This document shows, in pieces, positions 7,977-14,985 of a DNA stretch of 64,000 nt. The translations under genes and the position numbers were made by a program. Location of the stretch: assembly GCA_049700435.1 (NCBI GenBank), contig JBNAVK010000001.1, forward strand, positions 27,220 through 91,219, in the 5' to 3' direction. The first letter of the stretch is position 1; the number at the start of each line of letters is the position of its first letter. The notes under the pieces are model-generated. The model was not told the origin of the DNA. It did no database searches and was given only the letters and a program-made list of their open reading frames with translations. The DNA comes from JAVZLH01 sp049700435 (lineage in GTDB: Archaea; Thermoproteota; Bathyarchaeia; Bathyarchaeales; Bathycorpusculaceae).

Positions 7977-8486
7977 TTGGGAAGGAGAAGAAGAAAAGTA
8001 GTTCGCATGCCTAAAAAACGTCTACCTAAGTCCTTTGACTGCCCCGAATGCGGGAAGACAAGCACAATTGGCGTTAATATCACACTACAGAAGCCGCTGA
8101 TAATTGCAAGGTGCGGCGAGTGCGGAATGGAAATAGTAAAAGAGTTTGTTGGAAATAAGGAAGTGACCTTTGAATGTCAAAACGAAAGTTGCCCAAACTA
8201 TAACCAGGTGATACTTCGAGTTCGCCCCTTTTCAGAACACGTGATAATCGCTGAATGCGGCAAATGCCATGGGAGAACCCTCCTTCAACTGCCTTTGGAA
8301 GACACCCTAATTAACTGTTCCTGTGAGCCGCAAAAGCAGGTTAGGTTGACAACTCGTCCGGCTGAGAGGCTTGCAACTTTAATTTGCGGAAGCTGCGAAC
8401 TAATTTGTTATCTGTTGGCTAATCCAGTTGACGAACCAGTTGATATCTATGGAAAATTTTTAGACAGGTATTATGGCAAAAGATGA
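7977..8486 (+). CDS. Elf1-like transcription elongation factor with extra zinc ribbons
   Basis: The N-terminus, MGRRRRKVVRMPKKRLPKS followed by FDCPECG, has the basic tail plus zinc ribbon (CPEC...CGEC) of archaeal and eukaryotic Elf1, which binds elongating RNA polymerase. Here the protein runs on to about 169 residues with further cysteine pairs: ECQNESC with ECGKC, and NCSC with ICGSC, suggesting two added ribbons. The TTG at 7977 was chosen because it gives the family's MGRR start; GTG 7962 and ATG 8007 are alternatives. The Elf1 call is solid for the first ribbon; the role of the extension is unknown. Confidence 0.65.
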   Translation: MGRRRRKVVRMPKKRLPKSFDCPECGKTSTIGVNITLQKPLIIARCGECGMEIVKEFVGNKEVTFECQNESCPNYNQVILRVRPFSEHVIIAECGKCHGRTLLQLPLEDTLINCSCEPQKQVRLTTRPAERLATLICGSCELICYLLANPVDEPVDIYGKFLDRYYGKR

Positions 8487-8498
8487 CTTTTTGCTGTT

Positions 8499-8681
8499 TT
8501 ATCCCATTTGGGGCGACGGTTGAAGCACTACAGACAACAATTTTATGATGAACCCTATTAGTCCTACTGCTCCTATTCCCAAGAAGCAGATTTTTATTGA
8601 TAGCCAAAGCTCGCTTTTCCCTGGTTTTACAGCGAGTTTTAGCGTTCTCGCGCATTGAGATAGAAATGACCTTAAGCCCAT
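8499..8681 (-). CDS. secE: Preprotein translocase subunit SecE/Sec61 gamma
   Basis: A 60-residue single-spanning membrane protein. An amphipathic N-terminal segment (LRSFLSQCARTLKLAVKPGK) leads through SELWLSIK to the transmembrane helix at about residues 31-53, GIGAVGLIGFIIKLLSV. This is the standard archaeal SecE plan and anchors the SecY channel. An in-frame stop lies just upstream of the ATG, fixing the start. nusG, its usual partner, is absent; dtdA lies 69 bases upstream on the same strand. Confidence 0.88.
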   Translation of the reverse strand: MGLRSFLSQCARTLKLAVKPGKSELWLSIKICFLGIGAVGLIGFIIKLLSVVLQPSPQMG

Positions 8682-8750
8682 AGTTCAACATCATACATGA
8701 CATTCAACATCATATAAGCGTTACTGAAGCCCTTTCCTTAATTATATCCT

Positions 8751-9581
8751 CTACACTTTTCGTGTAGCCAAGCCTACATCTTCAAGCATTTTTACGAGTC
8801 CCTGTTTGTATTCGCCCTTTATTCCTTTCCAATCAAGAACTGCAAATTCAACCTTTTCCAACGTCTTCTCGACGCATTGTTTAATAATTTCGTTATCGAC
8901 ATAGGGAATTGCGTATTTGGGGATTATGTGACCGAAGGCTACGTCGCTTTCTAACGCTATCTTTGTAAATTTCATGTTGTAATGTGGTCCACCTATGCCC
9001 AACGCTGTCCTAGCTTCTATCTTACCAAAGTTGGATATTGCTTCCATTGTTGCCCGCGCCACAACCTCAGCCGCTTTTTCGTCACACCATTGTTTAGGTG
9101 AACTCCCCAGTTCAGCGAACATTGCAGGCGCATCTAATGATGGACCGTGATGTGTACATTCGTAAGATACGTCATAGTCAAGATGCATTTCATTTTTGAG
9201 ACGAACCATCGCCTTCAAGCACTCTTTCATAGCCGTTGCGGGTGAGATTGACACGTTCTTTGGAAGTCCGCCAAGCTCTGCTTTACCTAAATTGCCTGGC
9301 GTATGTACAGACAATGTTGGAGTGCCGCTTAAGCTGCTGTGTCTCGAAACAAAAACTATCAGTTCAATTGTCTCGGGGAAAGTGGTTAAGCTCTGTGCGT
9401 CAACTAGATCCTCTTCCACCGTTACGAGTTTGACACTTTTGCCGTATACTTCTGCTTCGTAAACTTTGTTTCCTTGGAAAATTTCCATTGTATCTTTGAA
9501 TTTGTAGTTGTTTAAAATTTGTTTTGAAATATTTAGGCTTGCAACGTCCCTTTTTGAAGCGGCTATTAAAATCATCAGCAT
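8751..9581 (-). CDS. dtdA: D-aminoacyl-tRNA deacylase (archaeal DTD2)
   Basis: Removes D-amino acids mischarged on tRNA. The family blocks are present: ASKRDVASLNI, FVSRHSSLSGTPTLSVHTPG, YECTHHGPSLDAPAMF, ALGIGGPHYNMKFT, and FGHIIPKYA. At 276 residues it is of normal length. An AGGA motif lies just before the first ATG at 9581 and is better spaced for the in-frame ATG at 9575. Upstream of secE on the same strand. Confidence 0.95.
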   Translation of the reverse strand: MLMILIAASKRDVASLNISKQILNNYKFKDTMEIFQGNKVYEAEVYGKSVKLVTVEEDLVDAQSLTTFPETIELIVFVSRHSSLSGTPTLSVHTPGNLGKAELGGLPKNVSISPATAMKECLKAMVRLKNEMHLDYDVSYECTHHGPSLDAPAMFAELGSSPKQWCDEKAAEVVARATMEAISNFGKIEARTALGIGGPHYNMKFTKIALESDVAFGHIIPKYAIPYVDNEIIKQCVEKTLEKVEFAVLDWKGIKGEYKQGLVKMLEDVGLATRKV

Positions 9582-9627
9582 TCCTAAGGAGAAAGGTTAT
9601 GGTTCAAAGTAAAAATGTTTCCATAAA

Positions 9628-9636
9628 ACTTATAAT
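9628..9636 (+). promoter_or_regulatory. TATA box for the carbamoyltransferase gene
   Basis: The bases acttataat are centred about 31 bases before the ATG at 9663, predicting a leader of about five bases. The site is in the divergent gap with dtdA. Confidence 0.5.
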
Positions 9637-9662
9637 CGATGCTCGAATGATTGAAGCCTTGA

Positions 9663-10589
9663 ATGGTGTTAAAAATGCATCTAATTAACTTTAAAGGGTT
9701 GTCTGGCAGTCAGCTTATGGAAATTGTGGATGAAGCCGTCGAGGTTAAGCATGACCCTGAAAAGTATCGTGGCGCGCTGGAAGGGAAGTCTCTCGCGATG
9801 ATTTTCCAAAAAACCTCTACTAGAACCAGAGTTTCCTTTGAAGTTGCTATGACACAGCTTGGCGGGCATGCACTTTACATTGACTGGAGAACAACTAACT
9901 TCACGATAGCAGACGTTTATGACGAAACGCAATACTTGTCACGTAATGTTGACTGTATAATGGCTAGGCTTCTACGGAACGCTGACTTGCAGGTTATGGC
10001 TGGAGCTTCTCGTGTTCCAGTGATTAATGGATGTGACGAAAAGTATCATCCAAGCCAAGCGATAGCAGATTTGATGACAATGAAAGAAAAGAAGGGGACG
10101 CTCAAGGGCTTGAAGCTTGTCTACGTAGGTGTCCACAACAATGTTTGTAACTCGCTAATTGAAGGATGCACAAAAACAGGGGTAAAAATAACCACTGTAA
10201 CGCCGATATTTCATGAACCTTGCAGAGACGACGAACTTTTGGAAAACGCAAAGAAAACTGGGCTTTGGGAAACAACGTTGGACGTCAAGAAAGCGGTGAA
10301 AGACGCGGATTTTGTTTATACAGACACATGGGTTGACATGGAGTTTTTCACAGACCCAAAGTTTGCTGCTGAAAAGGAAAAACGCGTTAAACTGATGATG
10401 CCCTACCAAATAAACAAAGAACTGTTGAAAGGAAGTAACGCTTACATAATGCATGACATGCCAATCCACAGAGGCTATGAAATAGCCGAAAACGTCATCG
10501 AAAGCCCAAGGTCGGTTATATATGAACAAAGCGAGAATAGGCTGTATTCTGCAAAAGCAATACTGTTGAAACTGTTGGGAAAATGCTGA
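9663..10589 (+). CDS. Carbamoyltransferase of the ornithine/aspartate family, substrate uncertain
   Basis: The carbamoyl-phosphate half is intact: STRTRVSFE, MARLLRN and HPSQAIADL. The amino-acid half departs from ornithine carbamoyltransferase. The ornithine-binding SMG loop is replaced by WVDMEFFTDP, and the HCLP loop by MHDMPIHRGYEI, so the ligand cysteine is aspartate. VGVHNNVCNSL also lacks the usual GD. At 308 residues it has the family length. Automated annotation would probably say ArgF, but the second substrate may differ. The next gene starts one base after its stop. No other arginine genes are nearby. Confidence 0.8.
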   Translation: MVLKMHLINFKGLSGSQLMEIVDEAVEVKHDPEKYRGALEGKSLAMIFQKTSTRTRVSFEVAMTQLGGHALYIDWRTTNFTIADVYDETQYLSRNVDCIMARLLRNADLQVMAGASRVPVINGCDEKYHPSQAIADLMTMKEKKGTLKGLKLVYVGVHNNVCNSLIEGCTKTGVKITTVTPIFHEPCRDDELLENAKKTGLWETTLDVKKAVKDADFVYTDTWVDMEFFTDPKFAAEKEKRVKLMMPYQINKELLKGSNAYIMHDMPIHRGYEIAENVIESPRSVIYEQSENRLYSAKAILLKLLGKC

Positions 10590-10590
10590 A

Positions 10591-11064
10591 ATGCAAAAGG
10601 CAAACCTTTGGAATTTAGTTGCACCGTGCGGACTTTACTGCGGAGAATGCACAGCATTTCTTAACAAAAAATGCGGGGGATGCAGATCAAACAAAGGCTT
10701 AAGCGAACAATACAGGAGATACTGTAAAATTTACAAATGCTCGAGTGACAAAGGCTTAAAAGTCTGCTTAGAATGCAACGAATTTCCATGCAAAACCTTC
10801 AACTTCTTTAAGGCTGAAGGACTCGAGGACAGCTCATGGTTTCTTGACGTTCTAAGCAACATGAAAACCATAGTGGAAACGGATATTTCACGTTTTTTGA
10901 AAAGAAAAGCAGCTTGGCTAAACAAAAGGAAGAAATGCGCCAGAAAAAGAGGAATCGACTACTGTGACGAATGCAAACGATGGCCGTGTGAGTTTTTGAA
11001 GAGACCTGTTCTAGTTCCAGCTGACTTAAATAGGTTCAAAGAGTTTATGGAAAAAGAAGGCTAG
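10591..11064 (+). CDS. DUF3795 cysteine-rich protein
   Basis: A 157-residue protein with an N-terminal APCGLYCGECTAFLNKKCGGC cluster, then YCKIYKC, CLECNEFPC and, near the end, YCDECKRWPCEF. This arrangement is the DUF3795 pattern, probably binding zinc or an Fe-S cluster; the function is unknown. It begins right after the carbamoyltransferase stop and is likely cotranscribed with it. Converges with ftsY. Confidence 0.8.
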   Translation: MQKANLWNLVAPCGLYCGECTAFLNKKCGGCRSNKGLSEQYRRYCKIYKCSSDKGLKVCLECNEFPCKTFNFFKAEGLEDSSWFLDVLSNMKTIVETDISRFLKRKAAWLNKRKKCARKRGIDYCDECKRWPCEFLKRPVLVPADLNRFKEFMEKEG

Positions 11065-11075
11065 TCGCATCCTGA

Positions 11076-11981
11076 CTATTTTAGAATCATTTGTACGAAT
11101 TTTTCCGGGTTGAACTCTTGCAGGTCGTTGTATTTTTGTCCGGTTCCTATGAATAGTATGGGCTTTTTTGTTACGTATGTTACGCTTAGAGCTGAGCCAC
11201 CTTTGATGTCTGCATCCACTTTAGTCAATATTGTTGCGTCCACTCCAACGCTTTTGTGAAATTCCTCAGCTTGCATTACTGCGTCGTTTCCGGTAAGCGA
11301 GTCCACAGTTAAAATGGTTAAGTCTGGGTTTGCTACTCGTTTGACTTTGGCAAGTTCATCCATCAAGTTCCTGTTCGTCTGCATTCTCCCAGCGGTATCG
11401 ATTAAAACGACGTTTATTCCGTGAGCTTTCGCGTGGTTTATTGTGTCGTATGCTACGGCGGCGGGGTCTGAGCCATACTTGTGTTTTATCATGCGTATAC
11501 CCAAGCGTTTTGCATGTTCTTCCAACTGTTCTATAGAGCCTGCGCGGTAGGTGTCGCTGCAGGCGAGAACAACTGAGTAGCCTTTGTTGTTGAGGAAGCG
11601 CGCTACTTTCGCTATGGTTGTGGTTTTTCCCGTGCCGTTTATTCCGACAAAAACTATGACGAAGGGTTCGCTTTTTTTGCGTTTTTCTTCAATAGCCTCT
11701 ATTAGGTTTATCTTGTTGTTTGTTTGCATAATTTCTAAGAGTACTTCTCTAAGTTTTTCTTCCACAATTTTTCTGCGGTCTTCAAGTCTTTTAACCTGAA
11801 CCCCATCTAACAGTTTTTCCATTTCATCGCATATTTTTTCAGCAACAGGAAAGGCAACATCGTTTTCTACGAGGCTTATTTTGAATTCTGAAAGCACTGG
11901 GCGAAGGTTTTCAGCCTTAAGCTCTGTTGTTGTAACTTTGTTTACGAGCCCTTTGAGGCCTGACTTCAGCCTCTCAAACAT
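11076..11981 (-). CDS. ftsY: Signal recognition particle receptor FtsY
   Basis: SRP-receptor GTPase that docks ribosome-SRP complexes at the Sec translocon. An N domain (about 1-95) is followed by the G domain with VGINGTGKTTTIAK (G1), DTYRAGSIEQL (G2), VLIDTAGR (G3) and TKVDAD (G4). The 301-residue length has the short archaeal N-terminus without an acidic A domain. Its ATG lies inside the end of pfdA (8-base overlap), placing it last in the rps19e-ftsY operon. Confidence 0.97.
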   Translation of the reverse strand: MFERLKSGLKGLVNKVTTTELKAENLRPVLSEFKISLVENDVAFPVAEKICDEMEKLLDGVQVKRLEDRRKIVEEKLREVLLEIMQTNNKINLIEAIEEKRKKSEPFVIVFVGINGTGKTTTIAKVARFLNNKGYSVVLACSDTYRAGSIEQLEEHAKRLGIRMIKHKYGSDPAAVAYDTINHAKAHGINVVLIDTAGRMQTNRNLMDELAKVKRVANPDLTILTVDSLTGNDAVMQAEEFHKSVGVDATILTKVDADIKGGSALSVTYVTKKPILFIGTGQKYNDLQEFNPEKFVQMILK

Positions 11982-12423
11982 TTTTTGGTTTTGTCTCCTC
12001 TCTAAGTTTGGCTAGTAGGTTGTCAAATTTTTCTTTGCCTTCGCTCATTCTTTCTGCAATTTGGGCGAGTTGTTGCTGAAGCGACATTCTCGTCTTTTCC
12101 AAGTTTTCTAGGCGGTTTTTGATGATTTCTTTTGCTTCTTGCAAGGTTTTTTCCACGGAGATTCCGGCGCCCATTCCGACGATGATTTTGTCTGGGTTTT
12201 CAAGTTTCGCTTTTATGTAAGAGTTTCCTCCTATGGGGACTAGGAGTTCTGAGTTTTCCTTTTCTTTTTCTAAGCCTTCCAGCGTCATGTTTGCGTAGGT
12301 TAAGTCTGTTATGGCGGCGTCCACCATGTTTATCCTAGATTGTATGGCTTCGGCTGTTTGTTCAAGGAAGCGTAGTTCAACGCTTAGTCTGCGCAGTTCC
12401 TCTTCTTCGCTTTTGCTTGCCAA
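11974..12423 (-). CDS. pfdA: Prefoldin alpha subunit
   Basis: Alpha subunit of the archaeal prefoldin hexamer, which passes unfolded proteins to the thermosome. The 149 residues give two long coiled-coil helices (about 5-45 and 95-140) around the beta hairpin VPIGGNSYIKAKL and VGMGAGISVEKTL. The TTG start lies six bases after the rpl18a stop, with GGAG in the end of that gene. Confidence 0.92.
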   Translation of the reverse strand: MASKSEEEELRRLSVELRFLEQTAEAIQSRINMVDAAITDLTYANMTLEGLEKEKENSELLVPIGGNSYIKAKLENPDKIIVGMGAGISVEKTLQEAKEIIKNRLENLEKTRMSLQQQLAQIAERMSEGKEKFDNLLAKLREETKPKNV

Positions 12424-12429
12424 GTTCTC

Positions 12430-12666
12430 TCATTCTCCGGCAACAAGTTTTTTCAGTAATGGGCTTTTTATTTCTTCGGGTGGGATTTCCTCGACACTCG
12501 CTATTTTGATGTGGAAGCGTTTAACGCGGTGTTTGCTGCCGAGTTCGCAGTAGACTTTTTCCACGGCGTGTTCTGGTTTGACAGCCATTACTTCCTTTCT
12601 GAATGGTGTTTTTAGGTTTGGTTTTCGAATCTCGCCGGTGACTCTAAAAACTTTCACTTCACTCAT
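12430..12666 (-). CDS. rpl18a: 50S ribosomal protein L18Ae (LX)
   Basis: A 78-residue LX protein: VKVFRVTGEIRKPN, TPFRKEVMAVKPEHAVEKVY, ELGSKHRVKR and IASVEEIPPEEI. Its ATG overlaps the eif6 stop by eight bases. The eif6-rpl18a-pfdA-ftsY order is conserved across many archaea, which supports the call. Confidence 0.93.
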   Translation of the reverse strand: MSEVKVFRVTGEIRKPNLKTPFRKEVMAVKPEHAVEKVYCELGSKHRVKRFHIKIASVEEIPPEEIKSPLLKKLVAGE

Positions 12667-13339
12667 CTTCCTTTACAACATCCAGCGCATTCCCAATTAT
12701 AAACATCTCGGGTCCAGTTGTCAAAGAACCAGCTATGGCAGCGTAACTGTTGCTAATCAATCCCGTTCCAACATAGGGTATTCCACAGTTAACTGTGCCG
12801 ACATCAACAGGAACTTTCAGCACATCCTTCAAAAGCTTCTTTTCCTCCTCCTTCAGCAGCGGGTGAGCTAAAACTCCCTTGTTTGTGGCTACAGCTAACG
12901 ACCCAACATAGGGTAAGCCAGCAACTTCGCCGGTAACAGCTTCAACTCCCAAAGTTTCGGAGATTAGCTTTATTTCCCAATCTTTCAATCGTGGGTCAAC
13001 GACTGCTCCGTGGTCATTTGCTAGAACCATGTTTCCGAAGGCCGTTTTTTTGGTTTCCATAACTGTTATGTTTCCGTCGAAACCGTTTTTTATGGCTTCA
13101 AGTTCCTCTTCGTTAACGAAATGTGGGAGCACAATACCATTTGAGTTCGCGCATGCAAGTGCGCCGACCAAAACTGAGCCACCAATCATGGTGTGTATAA
13201 GTTTAACTTTCATCCATTCACCGAGCCTTTCAGCCTTTTTAAGCGGCGTCAACTTTGGAATTATGATGATTTTATCTGTAACAAGCGCGTACACGCCTAT
13301 GCTTGCGCTGCCGAAAAGGCTGGAAAAGTAAATGGCCAA
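12659..13339 (-). CDS. eif6: Translation initiation factor 6 (aIF6)
   Basis: Anti-association factor that binds the large ribosomal subunit. The 226 residues show the repeated pentein pattern: FGSASIGVYA, MIGGSVLVGALACANSNGIV, LANDHGAVVDPRL, YVGSLAVATNKGVLAHPLL and YVGTGLISNSYAAIAG. It begins with TTG three bases after the rpl31e stop, with GGAG inside the end of rpl31e. Confidence 0.96.
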   Translation of the reverse strand: MAIYFSSLFGSASIGVYALVTDKIIIIPKLTPLKKAERLGEWMKVKLIHTMIGGSVLVGALACANSNGIVLPHFVNEEELEAIKNGFDGNITVMETKKTAFGNMVLANDHGAVVDPRLKDWEIKLISETLGVEAVTGEVAGLPYVGSLAVATNKGVLAHPLLKEEEKKLLKDVLKVPVDVGTVNCGIPYVGTGLISNSYAAIAGSLTTGPEMFIIGNALDVVKEDE

Positions 13340-13342
13340 GGA

Positions 13343-13846
13343 TTAGTCTCCTTCAGCCAAATAAACCGTAACATTTCCTTCTTTGTCTTTTGCGGCTCTT
13401 ACTCTAATTTTTCGCGGGGGTTTTTCTATGCCTCTGCTCCAAATTTTTTCGTTCACTTCATTGCTAATTGTAAGCCGCTTAGGCTCTTCTTCTTCCTCTT
13501 CTTCTTTACTCGCGCCCAACTTCATGTGCTTCGTTATAAAGCTTCTGATTATCCGCATCGCTCTGGGGGCTCTTTTGTTTGGAGGCATAATCCATGCTCT
13601 GCTGAGTGGAATTGTATAGATTCTTTCTTCCACAATTTCTTCCTCTGCCTTTTCTTCTCGTGGCGGCGGTTTAACTTCCTCTTCTATGGCTTCTGGCTTC
13701 TCTTCCTCTTTCGCTTCAACGATTTCTTCCGTTTTTTCCTCTTCTTCCGATGGGGCTTCCTCAATTTCCGTTTCTTCAGCTGCTTCAACTGGTTTTTCTT
13801 GTTCTTCCTCGGTTTCTAACGGTTCTTCTTTTGTGTTTTCTTCCAT
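13343..13846 (-). CDS. rpl31e: 50S ribosomal protein L31e with a long acidic N-terminal extension
   Basis: The C-terminal 90 residues are a normal L31e: ERIYTIPLSRAW, NKRAPRAMRIIRSFITKHMK, NEVNEKIWSRGIEKPPRKI and NVTVYLAEG. In front are about 74 residues made mostly of Glu with Ala, Pro, Lys and Thr, and a second run of seven Glu interrupts the domain after HMKLGASK. Typical L31e is about 90 residues. The ATG at 13846 has AGGAGG eight bases upstream and there is no other strong start before the domain, so the extension looks genuinely translated. It lies between rpl39e and eif6. Confidence 0.93.
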   Translation of the reverse strand: MEENTKEEPLETEEEQEKPVEAAEETEIEEAPSEEEEKTEEIVEAKEEEKPEAIEEEVKPPPREEKAEEEIVEERIYTIPLSRAWIMPPNKRAPRAMRIIRSFITKHMKLGASKEEEEEEEPKRLTISNEVNEKIWSRGIEKPPRKIRVRAAKDKEGNVTVYLAEGD

Positions 13847-13858
13847 TGGGCGGTCCTC

Positions 13859-14014
13859 CTACGCTTTTATTTTTCTTGTTCGCCATTGTCTCCTTTTCGG
13901 GTGTGTTCTAAATTTTCCAGCCGTTTTCGCGATAACCCATGATGGTACAGCTTTCTTTTGTTTTCCCGCTTTTGCTAGTCTAAGTTTTTTTGCCGTTGGT
14001 TTGTTTCGCGCCAT
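13859..14014 (-). CDS. rpl39e: 50S ribosomal protein L39e
   Basis: A 51-residue ORF found by reading the gap between PDCD5 and rpl31e. It starts MARNKPTAKKLRLAKAGKQ, continues KKAVPSWVIAKTAG and ends in a basic tail containing HPKRRQWRTRKIKA, the signature of L39e, which lines the peptide exit tunnel. The ATG lies two bases after the PDCD5 stop with AAGGAT upstream; the stop is TAG. Confidence 0.96.
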   Translation of the reverse strand: MARNKPTAKKLRLAKAGKQKKAVPSWVIAKTAGKFRTHPKRRQWRTRKIKA

Positions 14015-14016
14015 AT

Positions 14017-14346
14017 TCATATCCTTCTTATTTTTGTTTCACGTCTCCGTGTTTGCAGTTGAATAAGTATTTGTTTAAGCTGTTCGTCTGTTAAGGGTAT
14101 TGGCAATTTTCCTTGCTGTGCTAGTTGGATTAGCTGCAGTTCCAGTTGGGATGTGAACTCTGGCTTGACCATCTTTAAGTTTGTTAGCCTTTGCCTTGCT
14201 TCAGGAGTTAATATGCTTCTCAGTATGGCTTGTTTTTCCAGTTCCAGTTGTTGCTGCATCTGTGCTCTTTTTTGTTCTTCAGCCATTTGGCGTTGTAATT
14301 CTAAAAGCTTTCTTTTACGCAGTTCTTCGAGTTCTTCGTCTGACAT
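14017..14346 (-). CDS. PDCD5/TFAR19-family DNA-binding protein
   Basis: A 109-residue helical protein. An acidic/basic N-terminal helix (SDEELEELRKRKLLELQRQM) leads into ILTPEARQRLTNLKMVKPE and a C-terminal basic tail, the PDCD5 family pattern. In archaea the gene is nearly always between rps19e and rpl39e, as here. Its function may be DNA binding or chaperone-related. Confidence 0.92.
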   Translation of the reverse strand: MSDEELEELRKRKLLELQRQMAEEQKRAQMQQQLELEKQAILRSILTPEARQRLTNLKMVKPEFTSQLELQLIQLAQQGKLPIPLTDEQLKQILIQLQTRRRETKIRRI

Positions 14347-14347
14347 T

Positions 14348-14815
14348 TCAGTCGCCTTTTAAGTATTTCTCTAGTTCTGGAATCGCTTTAGCATATTCTC
14401 TGCTGAGCTCCTCGGTTATTTCTTGTAGAAGCTTTCTTCCTTCGGTTGTTACTTTTCTTCCGCGGGATGGAAGCTTTTCAATTAATCCCGCAGCCTCAAG
14501 CTGTTGCAGAGCTTTCCTTATTATTGCTCCGCCGGCCTTCACGGCATGATCTGGTCTTACACCAAAATTCTTTCTTCCTCCGTAGTCGGCTCTTAATCTT
14601 TCTAAGCCTATTGGTCCGTGAACATAGATTTTCCGTAGCAGCGAGGCGCATCGTATGTACCACCAGTCTGGGTTTTGGGGTGGTTTTTGAACGTGGGCGC
14701 CTGTTTTAACGAAGCTTGACCATGGCGGTGGGTTTATCTCATCCACGTTTTCCTTTAGATATTGAGCTAATTTTTCGATTAGCTTTGATGCTGGCACGTT
14801 GTAGACTGTTGTCAA
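14348..14815 (-). CDS. rps19e: 30S ribosomal protein S19e
   Basis: A 155-residue S19e: VYNVPASKLIEKLAQYLKE, PPPWSSFVKTGAH, DWWYIRCASLLRKIYVHGP, GLERLRADYGGRKNFGVRP and AGGAIIRKALQQLEAAGLI. First gene of the rps19e-ftsY operon. The start is TTG with GAGG about ten bases upstream; a TATA-like box lies further up at 14858-14869. Confidence 0.96.
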   Translation of the reverse strand: MTTVYNVPASKLIEKLAQYLKENVDEINPPPWSSFVKTGAHVQKPPQNPDWWYIRCASLLRKIYVHGPIGLERLRADYGGRKNFGVRPDHAVKAGGAIIRKALQQLEAAGLIEKLPSRGRKVTTEGRKLLQEITEELSREYAKAIPELEKYLKGD

Positions 14816-14857
14816 TTTTCTTTATCCTCTTGTTCCTTCAGTAAGCGTGTTAAGTAT

Positions 14858-14869
14858 GAAATTTAAAAG
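14858..14869 (-). promoter_or_regulatory. TATA-like box of the rps19e-ftsY operon
   Basis: On the minus strand this reads cttttaaatttc. It predicts transcription from about 14838, some 23 bases before the rps19e start and ahead of its ribosome site. The rest of the 170-base gap up to the KaiC-like gene shows no convincing gene. Confidence 0.45.
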
Positions 14870-14985
14870 TTGTGGTAAAATTTCGTTTTACTCTTTTGGA
14901 TTTTGATTTAAAGCGAACAACAAGGTGGAAGTGGCAAGCGTGGAAGGCAAAAGATTTTGAGGAAAAGGCGAGGCTTTTCGACGCA

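Noticed and set aside
13193..13819. Plus-strand 208-residue Phe-rich open frame
   Set aside because: It is antisense to eif6 and the acidic L31e tail; the Phe/Ser richness is the complement of GAA/GAG codons.
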